Shown: positions 1 through 9,518 of the stretch, piece by piece
Layout of the letters: each line of letters opens with the position of its first letter
Position numbering within the stretch: position 1 is the first letter of the stretch
Origin: Sphaerosporella brunnea
Lineage: Eukaryota > Ascomycota > Pezizomycetes > Pezizales > Pyronemataceae
Length of the DNA stretch: 64,000 nucleotides
Reading direction: 5' to 3'
Assembly: GCA_008704415.1 (NCBI GenBank)
Contig: VXIS01000049.1
Location: 124,001-188,000, forward strand
Program-made: the position numbers and the translations under genes
Notes under the pieces: model-generated
The model's database searches: none
Told to the model about the DNA's origin: nothing
What the model saw: only the letters and a program-made list of their open reading frames with translations

Positions 1-64
1 GTCCCTCAATTGATCTGGATTCGGCCATCGAGCTGGATTCGGCCATTGAGCTGGATTCGGCCAT
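1..64 (-). CDS. Small repeat-family protein, copy A, N-terminus only
   Basis: The ATG lies at 64-62 on the minus strand and the first codons encode MAESSS, MAESSS, MAESRS before the window ends. This is the same 18-bp tandem repeat that opens the gene at 5865, but with three units instead of seven before the MAESRS unit. The rest of the gene, which in the complete copies has two short introns and a conserved C-terminal block, lies outside the window. Function unknown; no signal peptide is visible. The 36-bp near-palindrome lies about 125 bp upstream of the ATG. Copy identity is certain from sequence; whether it is expressed cannot be judged. Confidence 0.6.
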   Translation of the reverse strand, partial: MAESSSMAESSSMAESRSIEG

Positions 65-190
65 GGTAAAAGAAGATGGAAAGAAAGAAGACGAGGTTGT
101 TGATGTTATAGATGAAGAGATGTTGCTGAGTTTACGCGGTGTGTGTCAAGAGCGTGTGTCGCAGTGTTGATTGCGAGGTAGGGAGCGTAG

Positions 191-226
191 CGCTTGGTTC
201 TGCCCTTTAAGAGGCACAACCAAGCG
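191..226 (-). promoter_or_regulatory. 36-bp near-palindrome upstream of copy A
   Basis: Arms CGCTTGGTT and AACCAAGCG flank a core of the form TGCC-N8-GGCA. The same element recurs at 1514-1549, 5705-5740 and 52117-52152, always 110-130 bp upstream of the family start codon or of its expected place. It could be a dimeric transcription-factor site or, if transcribed, a 5'-UTR hairpin. Function is inferred; the conservation is directly visible. Confidence 0.55.
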
Positions 227-551
227 GCTAAATTACCTCTAACCCTAGGGTATCTCTACAGACTCTACTTCATACTCGGATCTCTATAGAGTAATTGAGC
301 ATTCCACCGCCTGCCAACGAATTGATACTCACGGTGATCCGAAGTGAATCGGTCGTTGGAAGGCAGTGCAACGCTTTATTACTCTATCCCCCGCAGTGTC
401 AATAGTGCCGAAAATGCATACACCTCGCTTAAGGTGAAACTAGCGGCCTTACTAAGACCGACTGCTATTTTTGGGTGGCGAGTGATATCAAAAGCATGCG
501 TGCGACCTCCCTCTGTCCGGGAGCCTGCAACTCGCGTTGAATGATCCGCCA

Positions 552-1229
552 TTAAAAGCATGCAGGGCAAAACACCACCGTGTAGTTTTTGTTCGTCTTT
601 TCTCTCCAGCATTGTTTTTTTTTGTTGCGCTTTGCAAATCTACAACGTACACTGTTTGATTGACATAGCCTTAACCCGCTCATGCTGGCCAGACGGGCCA
701 GTGCAATCAGGAACGGTACTAATGCTACGCTGCTTACCAAAAACAAGGTGTTCCTGAGTACGTCGATAAAACTGAGACTCGTACTTGGTTGCGTTGGAAC
801 GTTTTGCTCGGCTACCCAATCCAACCTCTTCCAGGCCTGCGCGGTCTTTTCCTTATCTCGGACTGTAGCTACGTTTTCTTGGGCAACAATAATGGGCTGC
901 CCACACTCGCATATGCTGACTCTTCGACTAACCGTCTCGGCTGTGGGCGGACCTTCTGCCTTGCGCTTTCGTGGCCGCAAGACTGGCGGTATACTAAGTA
1001 GCGGTGGGTGGCAACACCAAGAATGGCAACTCAGTCCAGTGGCGGGCGTGCGAGGGGTAGCACGGTTCGAACGAGGCGAACGCGACGATTCCGACGGATC
1101 AAAAATCGTGTCAAACGGAGGTTGAAACTTGAGACTACCTAAACGGCGGCGGGCACCAAACCTGCGGCGGGCTCCTACCAGTCGCGTTGCACGAGCGCTG
1201 AACGAGCGCTGCACGATCTTACTCTAGAG
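552..1229 (-). CDS. Unrecognised reading frame with one probable membrane segment
   Basis: An open frame of about 220 codons runs on the minus strand between the divergent copies A and B. It has no in-frame ATG near its 5' end, but the frame opens just after CTCTAG (a possible splice acceptor), so it may be an internal or last exon. The predicted protein has an Arg/Ser-rich N-terminal third, a Cys pair (CECG) in the middle and a hydrophobic stretch, FLVSSVALVPFLIALARLA, towards the C-terminus. The last ~30 residues are Arg/Lys-rich. I do not recognise a family. It could equally be a chance open frame; no second exon could be defined. Confidence 0.25.
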
Positions 1230-1513
1230 CGCGTCGAACTTAGGAAGGAGACAGCCGGTCGGTGATCTTCGGCGCCAATTGTCAAACGGGGATGCAATGG
1301 TGCGATGGTGGGGTAGTGGGTTTCGGTGTGTTGTGGCGGGCGTCGTCAGGTCACTCACAGATGAGGTTGAACGAGCCAATCACATGCACGCATGTGATTT
1401 CGGTCCCTTCACGTTAAGCGAGGTGTCTGCCTTTTCGGCACTATTGACACTGCGGGGGATAGAGAGCCGAGTATGAAGTAGAGATACCCTAGGGTTTGAT
1501 GTAAGCTTGCTAG

Positions 1514-1549
1514 CGGTTAGTTCTGCCTCTTAAAGGGCACAACCAAGCG
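1514..1549 (+). promoter_or_regulatory. 36-bp near-palindrome upstream of copy B
   Basis: The right arm AACCAAGCG is perfect; the left arm (CGGTTAGTT) has two changes. It ends 113 bp before the ATG at 1663. See the copy A element for the possible roles. Confidence 0.5.
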
Positions 1550-1662
1550 TCAGGCTGCGTTCCTCGCGATCAACACTTATACACGCACTCTCGACATCTA
1601 TACCATCAACAACCTCCCTGCTCCTCGTCTTGGTCTCGCATCTCTTTTTTTTCCCTCCCCCC

Positions 1663-2126
1663 ATGCCGGTTCCATTCGTGGACGCATTCCTCCGCAGAAT
1701 TGTCCAGGGACTCGCTGCTGCTGATCCTGACAACACTGCGGTTGCTCTCCCGGATGCTGACGCTCAAGACACCGGTATCTAACTACCTCTTCCACTCTGC
1801 CAAGCCTTGCCTGACAATCACACAACAGTCCCCTCGGATGTCAAGAAACACAAGCGCAAGTGCGAGGCAATGGTGAACACCCTTACCCTGACAATCAAGA
1901 GCATTCGGTCTGACGTAATCAGCAGATGCATGACAATCCTCGGAAGGTGCCCAAGCTCAAGAACGCTTCCGACTGTGTTCCCCTCCCGGCGTCCGCGGTT
2001 CAGGGGAACACCACGACCATTAACGTCGAGGTGCACAATTATCAAGGCGTGGACATTGCGTGGGATCTCAACGCCAATGGCACTCTGTCTGCGGTCACCA
2101 TCTCATTTGGTGGATCCACGTCTTAG
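1663..2126 (+). CDS. Small repeat-family protein, copy B (three exons, 119 aa)
   Basis: Exons 1663-1774, 1829-1872 and 1923-2126 join in frame to 119 codons plus TAG. The introns (54 and 50 nt) start GTATCT and GTGAAC and end ACAG and TCAG; they are at the same positions and phases as in copy C. The N-terminus begins MPVPFVDAF instead of the MAESSS repeats, so the N-termini diverge. A Lys/Arg-rich middle precedes the motif DNPRKVPKL. The C-terminal ~35 residues follow the family pattern V-x-V-x4-GxDIAWDL-x-ANGT ... FGGSTS. No known domain, signal peptide or membrane segment is seen. The conserved end looks beta-strand-like (inference). The model is supported by comparison with copies C and D. 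Function unknown. Confidence 0.7.
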
Positions 2127-2160
2127 GGCCCTTTAATCATGTTTCGTCGTGTCGTGAGTG

Positions 2161-2474
2161 TCGACAATCAATAGAAGTCAAGGAGGCTATTCTAACTGCT
2201 CTGGTCAAAATTACTATGCGCCATAGTATATCAAAGTTTTGCTGGTCTACAATATCTGGAGTGTGCAGTATCAATTCAGCTTCGCTCAGATCTACTTGCA
2301 CGTAATGCATCTATTCTGATCCAAAAAAACCTTGCGTACCGCTATATGGAAACAGAACGCCCAAAAGCTGGTCATACTGAAATAACGACTTGTTATGTCC
2401 TACCTGATCGTATGCCATGGTTGTCTGTGAAGCGCTCACAAAGGAAGTCAGTCTTTTGATTGATACCTGGCACC
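2161..2474. other. No gene seen
   Basis: Only short unrelated reading frames. The first ~30 bp continue the 3' flank of copy B. Confidence 0.4.
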
Positions 2475-2610
2475 GGCCGGCACCTATCAGATATCCAGGT
2501 TTTCTTATGCCGGCCCGAACCTGTCGGGCTTGCCATATCACTGGCCCGACCTGACCCACTATGTGGGGCCGCGTTCGACCTGGCGGCCGGCCGGACTATT
2601 GACCGCCCTG
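2475..2610 (+). mobile_element. Probable fragment of a hAT-type MITE end
   Basis: This GC-rich, GGCCGG/CCCGAC-rich segment ends GACTATTGACCGCCCTG. Its reverse complement (CAGGGCGGTCAATAG) closely matches the terminal repeat of the element at 37719-38185 (CAGGGCTGCCAATAG). I found no left terminus and no target duplication, so it is treated as a truncated copy. Confidence 0.35.
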
Positions 2611-2950
2611 GTTCTTACTCAACAGGGACCGTAACGATCCATCCACGCGACCCAGCTACTGGACAAGACCGCGGGGCACAACGGTCTACAGAATGATGAG
2701 TAAGCTCGGTGGCTGTAACATATTAACAGCTTTTATGCCTCGTACCTCCCAAAACATAGCAAATTGTGCAGCGTAAAACACCCTCCAAGTCTTTTTTATG
2801 CCCTGCAGAGACCACCTCCCCACCGCCGAATGCGCGCACCTCACAATAGCGTCGTCCTTATGGCTTAAAGAAAGGGACGATTATAGGTCTTCATTTAGAG
2901 TCCAACAGTATTAAATTGTCAACGCAAAAAAGAGAAACCAGCCGGTAGCT
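2611..2950. other. No gene seen
   Basis: No coding frame, repeat or structured element recognised. Confidence 0.4.
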
Positions 2951-2954
2951 CAGC

Positions 2955-3850
2955 TCCTTTCTGCAGATCGTTGTGTGTCCCCCACGCAAACATTCTCTAG
3001 AATCTGAATGTATCATGGTCCACGCTGAGATAGTATCCGCCGGATGGATCACATCGCTTCATGATCTCCACATATGCAGACATCAAGCGGAACTGCTCTC
3101 GCTCAGCTTCAATTCCGGCCTTCAACAAAACGTGCAAAAGTTTTATGAGCTGCTTGGTGGTCCACGATTTGATGCAGATCATGCTGAACCGCTGCTACGC
3201 CATTTTGGGCTTCGTGGCTTTTGTAATCGGCATGATGGTTAGTACTGTTTGGAGCAAAAACATATGTTGCTTGACGATCGGCCGTTTAGGCAGAGCGCTA
3301 CCTATGCAGGCAGTGTGTGTTGCTTGGACAACAGTTACCTCCACTTCTTCGATTCCTGGTTTTCCACTGCGCTCGAATGCGAAAGTCGCAGGTTGGTTCA
3401 ACACGGACACCGACGTTTTTCTGACGATTGCACTTCTTAAAGTGAGGCTTACAACCTTCGAAAACAGCCCGACGTGCGAGGTATTCTTTGAAATCTTGAA
3501 ATGTGGGGAACCGCTGCCCAACATGTGTTGGAAACTGGCTTTCTAGGCATGGTTGAGGCATAGATAAGGACGAGTGAGAACGAGTAGTTGGAGGAGTGAT
3601 GGAATACCGAATGATATATAGTGAGGCTTGGAAGGGTATATATAGCTACCTAGATCAGGCTTTTAGACTAAGACAATCAATCACCTTTCCATCCATCACC
3701 ATCCTAGCCTACGCTTGACCTCTACACCTCGACCACTTTCAACAACATGCAGTGACCCCGCCCTAGTTGACAGGGTCACGGTCACAGTGGTAGCAGTTAC
3801 GGTGGTTGCGGTCAGGGCTGTGGTTTCTAGCTGCCAGTTGAGTTTTCGGT
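2955..3850 (-). pseudogene. Mutator-like (MULE) transposase, N-terminal fragment
   Basis: On the minus strand, discontinuous frames give the MULE N-terminal pattern: PTFQDFKEYLARRAVFEG, then the zinc-binding-like TCDFRIRAQW, then the block ending ATHTACIG. Lower down follows EQFRLMSAYVEIMKRCDPSG ... FRFQRMFAWG, which matches the stretch before the catalytic domain of Mutator transposases. At least one frameshift (near 3370) and stop codons separate the pieces, and the catalytic DDE region is absent. The solo LTR at 3526-3744 splits it: removing the LTR and one ACATG restores a continuous frame across the junction (...GSLHV then GQRFPTF...). Assignment is by remembered family patterns; a profile search would confirm it. 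Confidence 0.6.
3526..3744 (+). mobile_element. Solo LTR of a copia-type element
   Basis: 219 bp, starting TGTTGGAAACTGGCTTTCTAG and ending TTTCAACA, flanked by the 5-bp duplication ACATG (3521-3525 and 3745-3749). It contains TATATATAG at 3637-3645. It is related to the LTR at 59191 and more distantly to the LTRs of the intact copia element at 41003. No internal sequence remains, consistent with LTR-LTR recombination. Confidence 0.85.
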
Positions 3851-4014
3851 ATGTGAGATTGTGTGGGACGGGGGAGTGTGTGGGCTGCTGTTGGGTCCTT
3901 ATAATAGCTTTCAGGATCTAGATAGACAGGAAGGCACATGTAATCAAATGCAATCGACGCGCCAGCTTGGGGTATAGTGAAAGCACTCATACGCCTCGTC
4001 GTCGCACGTCCCCG

Positions 4015-4510
4015 GCTGGTGGAGATGCGTGGCGATGGACGACCGCAATCAAAGCCGATATACCCACCTCTGAACTCAGAGTAAAACAAACATTAAGCAC
4101 CTGCAGCAGAAGCGCTTTACAATCCAATGTTCTCCACTCCCACCGTTGCGTGCTGCCTTTCAAAAATCGCCGCTATGCATTGTGAAAAGCTTGGACCAGC
4201 GGAAACAAGTACGGATCCGATATAGCCATCTGCCAATATGCCTGAGCCAGGTGCCCCCAAACTCGTATCCCACAACAAACTCGTATCCTACACCAAACTC
4301 GTATCCTACACCACAGCAGGAGGAACCAACAGTAATAGGCAGAGCGAGCAAAAGAACCCTACATCTACTACGAGCTGGCGCCATCAGCGGGGCTCGGAAG
4401 ACCGGGCGTCTCAACGATGCCTAATCTCTCGGCGAATCTCTCGGCGATGGCGGTGATTACTGGGGCGCATGCAAGCACCAACGTTATTGATGGTTGACAT
4501 AGACGTGATG
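4015..4510 (+). repeat. Dispersed repeat R, copy 1
   Basis: This matches 58188-59135 in the same orientation, for example GGACGACCGCAATCAAAGCC, GCGCTTTACAATCCA, AAAGCTTGGACCAGCG and GCCTGAGCCAG. This copy lacks the 468-bp LTR present in copy 2 at the sequence TTGCGTGCTG and so shows the empty site. The tail TTACTGGGGCGCATGCAAGCAC recurs near 60670. No intact coding frame is shared; it may be an internal piece of a larger transposon. Confidence 0.6.
4257..4311 (+). repeat. Triplicated 17-bp motif inside repeat R
   Basis: Three tandem copies of AAACTCGTATCCYACAM. The matching place in copy 2 (about 58996-59014) has a single copy, so the expansion happened in copy 1 or collapsed in copy 2. Confidence 0.6.
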
Positions 4511-5009
4511 GTCTAGATAGCCACCCAACTCCCCCCTCCGCCACACTCTCCTCTCGCCTCTCAACTCTAACCTCAGTTTAAACCAGTGTCCAGGCCATTG
4601 ACGATGAACTTGACCTCTTGCACGCACACCCTGCAAATATTGCTGTTGGTACAAAGAAGAGCGAGGTTGGAAAAATGTAAGTGCAGATGACCCCCTGTGC
4701 GGGGACAGATTGGAAAAAATTCTATACAACTCGACAAGAGGTTGTTGTGCAGAGCTTCGGGAAATTAGACATGTCGTTGCGTATGAATGGGACAATTGAC
4801 GCGGAGCTATTAGTTAAGTGGTTGGACCTGGAAGTACTACAGTCTGGCGTAACAGAATGGAGGACTCGGGGTTATATCCAGAGCAGGATGACAACTTTGA
4901 TAGTAGCGATTCTGATGGAGAGGATCTCGGGTACCTCATGGATGGCTTACATTGCGACAGTAATGATAACAGCGGTGCAGAATCTTACTCCGCACAAGCA
5001 ATGCCTCTG
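4511..5009. other. No gene seen
   Basis: Short frames only; two overlapping plus-strand frames of 70-109 codons (4681-5036) have no recognisable motif. Probably transposon-derived filler between repeat R and the copia fragment. Confidence 0.35.
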
Positions 5010-5415
5010 ATCACCATCGTATCCCTTCATCACTAGTCTGGCGTCAATCCAAGAGGCTTTGTGAGAGCTGGTTATAGCTTCTTCGAGCGAGACAGGGTCT
5101 GGCTCAGAGAGAGGGGAAATGGGATCAGTATAGTCACTCGCCTCTCGATTTGCCTTCTCGACTATGATTGCATTCGCCACTTGTCGTGAAGTCCGATTGG
5201 TGTTCTCATAAGCCGATTCGTCGATGTCATGACTACCGAACCCGTCGACGGCATCGTCGTCTGATTGGCCGATGTCATCTTCAGCAGGGAATACGACGTC
5301 GTCCTAGTGCTCGGTTTCGAATCGATTCAGGTTCTCGTTGAAGACGACGTTTGAGCATTCAACAGTTCCGCCGTTTAGACCGCGATCGAAGTCCCATAGT
5401 CTGCTTCGATCTCTG
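5010..5415 (-). pseudogene. copia pol fragment (integrase end to start of reverse transcriptase)
   Basis: Minus-strand translation gives WDFDRGLNGGTVECSNVVF, an acidic linker, ANAIIVEKANREASDYTDP and SLEEAITSSHKASWIDA. This is collinear with residues of the intact pol at about 43810-44120 (WDFNRGLHGGAVECSNVVF, ANAIIVEKANRGGSD). A stop codon at 5306-5304 interrupts the linker, and the frame leaves the family after ARLVMKGY near 5015, where sequence is missing. It is an old relic of a copia lineage close to the complete element in this window. No LTR adjoins it. Confidence 0.8.
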
Positions 5416-5704
5416 GACAACCGTGCACGCCGCCGGTGAGAGAAGCTGTCGCAGTGTCGCCAGTTTGTGGATGGAACTGTCCTGATGTCACCCCTTTTGA
5501 AACTTGTGTTTCCATTGATGTGGCCGGTGCCTCGGCCTTGCCCCAAATTAGCTTCGTTTCTTACCTGTATTGATGCTCAGAGTGTTCCGAAGTGATCGGT
5601 CGTTGGCAGGCTGTATTACTGTATAGAGATCCGAGTATGAACAGGTGTGACACGGTAGAACTAGGGTATGTGTAGAGATACCCTAGGGTTAGAGGTAATT
5701 TAGC

Positions 5705-5740
5705 CGCTTGGTTGTGCCTCTTAAAAGGTAGAACCAAGCG
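5705..5740 (+). promoter_or_regulatory. 36-bp near-palindrome upstream of copy C
   Basis: Perfect 9-bp outer arms CGCTTGGTT / AACCAAGCG with a TGCC...GGTA inner stem around TCTTAAAA. It ends 124 bp upstream of the ATG at 5865. Confidence 0.55.
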
Positions 5741-5864
5741 CCAGGCTCCGAACCTCGCAATCAACACTGCCACACACGCTCTTGACACACCGCGTAAACT
5801 CAGCAACATCTCTTCATCAATACCATCAACAACCTCGTCTTCTTTCTTTCCATCTTCCTTTACC

Positions 5865-5990
5865 ATGGCCGAATCCAGCTCAATGGCCGAATCAAGCTCG
5901 ATGGCCGAATCCAGCTCGATGGCCGAATCCAGCTCGATGGCCGAATCCAGCTCAATGGGCGAATCCAGCTCGATGGCCGAGTCCAGATCA
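5865..5990 (+). repeat. 18-bp coding minisatellite (7 units)
   Basis: Seven tandem units of ATGGCCGAATCCAGCTCR encoding MAESSS or close variants. Copy A has three units. Each unit starts with ATG, so several in-frame start codons are available. Confidence 0.9.
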
Positions 5991-6454
5991 ATTCAGGGAC
6001 GCGCTCCAGCTGTTGACGCGTCTGCCGAGACTACCGCTGTTGACGCTGAGAACACTGAAACCGATGGTAATTAACTACGTCTTCCACTCTACCGAGCCTT
6101 GGCTGACAACTACACAATAGTTCCGTCACCGCCCACCATTGCTGCGTCTGATGTCGAGAAAGCCAAGCGCAACCTAAAGCGCAACGCAAAGCGCAAACTT
6201 CAGCGCAAGGTGAACCCCCAGACCCCGACATCCAACAGCATTCGTTCTGACATCATCAACAGAAGGCTAGGCGGCAGGAAAAGAAGCCCGCCGCAGCCAC
6301 CGCGGGACCAACCTCGGTGTCGTCGGTTCGGCAAAAGAGTGGGTCCATTTTCGTCGATGTGTCTCATTGTACGGGCATGGACGTCTCCTGGAATCTCGCC
6401 CCCGATGGCACTGTTGCCGGAATCACCTGTTCATTTCGTGGATCGACCTCTTAG
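5865..6454 (+). CDS. Small repeat-family protein, copy C (three exons, 160 aa)
   Basis: Exons 5865-6066, 6121-6209 and 6263-6454 join to 160 codons plus TAG. Introns of 54 and 53 nt (GTAATT..AATAG, GTGAAC..ACAG) sit at the same places and phases as in copy B. The N-terminus is seven tandem hexapeptides (five MAESSS, one MGESSS, one MAESRS), then a short acidic stretch, then a strongly basic segment (KAKRNLKRNAKRKLQRKKARR) that could bind nucleic acid or act as a nuclear signal (inference). The C-terminal block has the family pattern VDV-x4-GMDVSWNL-x-PDGT ... FRGSTS. No signal peptide or membrane helix. Coding appearance with conserved introns argues that this is a functional gene; its role is unknown. 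Confidence 0.72.
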
Positions 6455-6667
6455 GTCACTTTCATCTTGTTTCGTCTTGTATAGTGAACTGTCAGTACCG
6501 TCGGCGGGACAAATTCGGGCGTGAAGTGGGAGGGTCCGGTTGAAACAGAGGTCAAATTGGCCCCATGGTGGGACGTACTCGATATTTTCACGCTGGTTTT
6601 GTGGGTACCCCCGTTCTATTTCTATGCCTTTATGTCTCTTTTCGTTGAGAAGTTTCTCAATATAGTC

Positions 6668-7482
6668 TGTAATGAATCCAACCCACAAGGAAACAGTTAC
6701 GGTTCAAATGGAACAAGCCGGAGAATTTGTAAAATATCGGCGCACGTAGGGTTTGAACGCGGGGACGGGTCAAAATGCGTGATACCCAGATTGTTTAAGG
6801 ATCCATATGTGCAGTTTCTTGACCGAGCGCGCTCGCCAGAAACAATCACCGCTGACGTATCCTCCGTCATCTGCGTTTCTCTTTGCCGGGTCTTCCAACC
6901 CTATTTTTCGTTGCTGCTAAATCGTTGCGGCCGCAGTCTTCCGTACCAGCTTTGACATTTTCTCGGCCGGTTGGTTCTCCGTGCACACATAGAACTCATT
7001 CCAGGTCCGGAATTACAGCCAACGCCGGGGGTCACAGCCTCAACGGAATCAATGTACAGTCGCGTGTGGCCAGACAGATATCAACAACATGTATCTTCCA
7101 CCCCACATATATTATGTTTTTAGGTGTTGGGAACATAGCCACCAACAATGACCAATCATGGTGGAAGCATAGATGATGTGGAAAGTAGAACGGTCCTGAT
7201 ACCGCAGCGCGGCCACGATGAGTATCAACATGTCGGGTTGGAATCGTGACATCCGGCCGGGCGTCACTGCAAGAATGTTGCAGCTCGTCGCGCAACCCAA
7301 AGGCGGCAGCTGGGCCGGTGGGAGCATACCCCGATCCGCGACAGAGAAGTGACTGCCCTTGTTCCGATCCACGATGAACGACTACGAACACAGCGCTCAA
7401 CACGTTGAGGATTGCAGCGAACGCATTAGGTAGGATGTATCACCGGGGCGTGAGGAAGACCGTGGGAGTGAGGGTAGTCACA
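6668..7482 (-). repeat. Long inverted repeat, left arm
   Basis: The reverse complement matches 61200-62035 almost throughout, for example TGTTTCCTTGTGGGTTGGAT, GATGACGGAGGATACGTC and CCACCCCACATATATTATG. The right arm has about 33 extra bases (near 61665-61700) missing here. No terminal inverted repeats were found. Both arms keep an equivalent 86-codon open frame (7112-7372 minus here) with a conserved sequence including FHIIYASTMI, but it starts at GTG rather than ATG. Nature unknown: segmental duplication or an unclassified transposon. Confidence 0.8.
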
Positions 7483-8202
7483 ATACAAGACAAGCGTAAG
7501 GTCTGTTTACAGTGATTTCCATGGCTAGGTACGTACTCTCTGCGGGGACAGTTGCCCAGAATACAATGTATGAACAATTTACGTGCTTCGTACGTCGGCA
7601 GTACTAGTCAAGAAAGGTCATTCGAACGCAGCGATAAAGGCTTGTTGTCAGCACCCAGAGCTGTGCGTCAGCATCGGGCACTTCTGCTGACGAGATTTGC
7701 ACGCCGGACCGCCATTTGCGCAGACGAGTGTGCAATGCCTATGGTGTTGCCATGGAAGTTATCATCGAAACGGTACTCTAGTCTAGAGCCACGTACGAGC
7801 ACGATCGAATGAACACCATGAGCTGTTGCGGCGCTGTTGGACTTAACGGTCGACGAGCAAGTATGGAATGGAACCGACACGGTTTCAACAATTCCCGCCT
7901 GTTGGGAACACCAGGAGGCCAGCTAGATGAGCGTACATAGCCACTTAAGAGACGTCCTTCACAGATGCGGGAGTTGAAAGAAGATGGAACGCCTGCGGGA
8001 ACATGCTATCTAGATCAACGAATTGAAATACCGCCAGTGGTGATGTGAACTGGGATCACCCAGCTTTTGGAAGGCACTGGCAAGCGATGAATTTGGATTC
8101 TTAGTCCTTGCGTTAGTCACGAAACAATGGTTCCTATCACCACTGCTGACGGTGACAAGGAGGATGTTTGGAAAGAAGAATGCAATTGGTTTTGGCCAAT
8201 GA
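7483..8202. other. No gene seen
   Basis: Only short frames without motifs. No repeat of other window segments was recognised. Confidence 0.35.
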
Positions 8203-8210
8203 ATCATGGT

Positions 8211-9079
8211 TAGTGGTGGACACGAGGCGGCTCGAGACGAGCTCGCGGGTAGTCTCGAGTCAGCTCGTCCAATTCCCATGCTCGGCTCGCGGGCCCGAGC
8301 CATGCTCGAGCCGTCCGATTGTTCTCCATTAAATCCGGGGCACCGGCTGATACTGGCAGGGGCACTGCATTGCGGGGTGATGTACATGGTATTTAGGTTT
8401 TATATCCGTACAGATCACTCTGAGAGGTCCGACAGCCCTGAAGAGGAGTTCAAAACAGCCTCGGCCGCTTAATCTGCACTCTCCGGAGCGTCATGGTCGC
8501 TATGAATATCTGTACCGTCTCCAGCTGTACTGTCAACATCTCACTCACTATCTGCCTCGGTGCCAGAATCATAGCCTTCAACGGCGTCAACGCTCTGCTT
8601 TCCTGCAACTTGCTCGCAAAGAATAATTCTTCTTTTATGGAGAAAAGCGATATAAGGCGAGCTCCGCTGCCCGCTGAGTTAGCGGCTTCCGGCTGCTTCA
8701 TAAAACGTATCTGGACGCAGGAACTAACGCAGGTTCTTTGAGCTTTAAGCATCATACTTACGCCATTGTCCACTTAGTTCCTTGAAGAACGCCTGCGTCA
8801 CATCGTCCTCTGCATCAGCAGGACTCGGAGCAGCCGCCCGCTGACCAAATCGGTGATCGATGCCGGGTGGTGCTGGCCCAGGGGCGGTGGTGCTGGTGGA
8901 GTGGGTTGAGATGGGGCTTGATGCGGTGAGATAGGTATGTCCACGGAACGAACACAAGCTCGAGCCAGAGTTACCATCGTTCGAGTCTACCCGAGCTCAA
9001 AATTCGGCCGGATCGAGTCGGCTCTAGGTCGGGGGCTCGAGCTATTGACTCGAGCCGGCTCGGCTCGTGTCCAGCACTA
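8211..9079. mobile_element. Non-autonomous hAT-type element 1 (869 bp)
   Basis: Termini TAGTGGTGGACACGAG and CTCGTGTCCAGCACTA are inverted repeats. A perfect 8-bp target duplication, ATCATGGT, lies at 8203-8210 and 9080-9087. Subterminal DNA is rich in CTCGAG/GAGCTC words. The interior around 8415-8520 matches 31190-31320 of the element at 30986, so both derive from one parent. No transposase remains. Confidence 0.9.
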
Positions 9080-9087
9080 ATCATGGT

Positions 9088-9518
9088 CCGAAGGCCGGCA
9101 ATATACCAAAGCTAAGAGACGTATAAGGAGACCGATAGTTCATGACCGTATTGAGACTGTGGCGTCCGTCAACCTTGAGTTGCTGTCTCGGGACGTGAGG
9201 TGTTTCGGGAGTGACATGGCGTGTATCTTTGAATGATTGGCGCCGAGGAGTAATGAAATATGTTCCGCAAAGATTGAAACTCCACTGCTTAACTTGGGGA
9301 ACGGAGCCGGCTTGGGTAAGAGTGACAGGCAATCCATGTAATGATCTATTGCTAGGCCGGCACACCCCACAATAGAACCTAGACCTCTACATACCACTAA
9401 CCCGCTGATTCCTGAGCTGCCCTTTGATCCACTTACACTACCACCACGCACGGCGGCCATCAGGCGCTACCTACCCTACAACCCCCCCCTGAAGCACGTG
9501 CGCGCCGCCAACTCAGCA
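9088..9518. promoter_or_regulatory. Likely upstream region of the coiled-coil gene
   Basis: The last 120 bp before the ATG at 9519 are pyrimidine-rich (CTACCTACCCTACAACC and similar), typical of fungal leaders. No clear TATA box. Bases 9088-9350 show nothing recognisable. Confidence 0.3.

Larger units (their letters stand above)
1..460 (-). repeat. Small-gene-family repeat unit, copy A (truncated by window edge)
   Basis: Read on the minus strand this segment matches the upstream and 5' coding parts of the units at 1395-2160 and 5571-6510: the sequence around TACCCTAGGGTT, the 36-bp near-palindrome, a T/C-rich leader and the MAESSS codons. Bases 380-455 are the reverse complement of 1405-1476, so copies A and B face away from each other with mirrored upstream DNA. 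Bases 318-365 resemble copy C in the opposite orientation, so a local inversion is also present. Confidence 0.75.
1395..2160 (+). repeat. Small-gene-family repeat unit, copy B
   Basis: This unit contains the mirrored upstream block (1405-1476, inverted relative to 380-455), the TACCCTAGGGTT motif, the near-palindrome, the three-exon gene at 1663-2126 and a 3' flank (CCTTTAATCATGTTTCGTC) resembling that of copy C (CACTTTCATCTTGTTTCGTC). Confidence 0.7.
5571..6510 (+). repeat. Small-gene-family repeat unit, copy C (most complete)
   Basis: It contains the upstream block GTTCCGAAGTGATCGGTCGT, the TACCCTAGGGTT motif, the near-palindrome at 5705-5740, the gene at 5865-6454 and a 3' flank similar to that of copy B. 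Confidence 0.75.
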
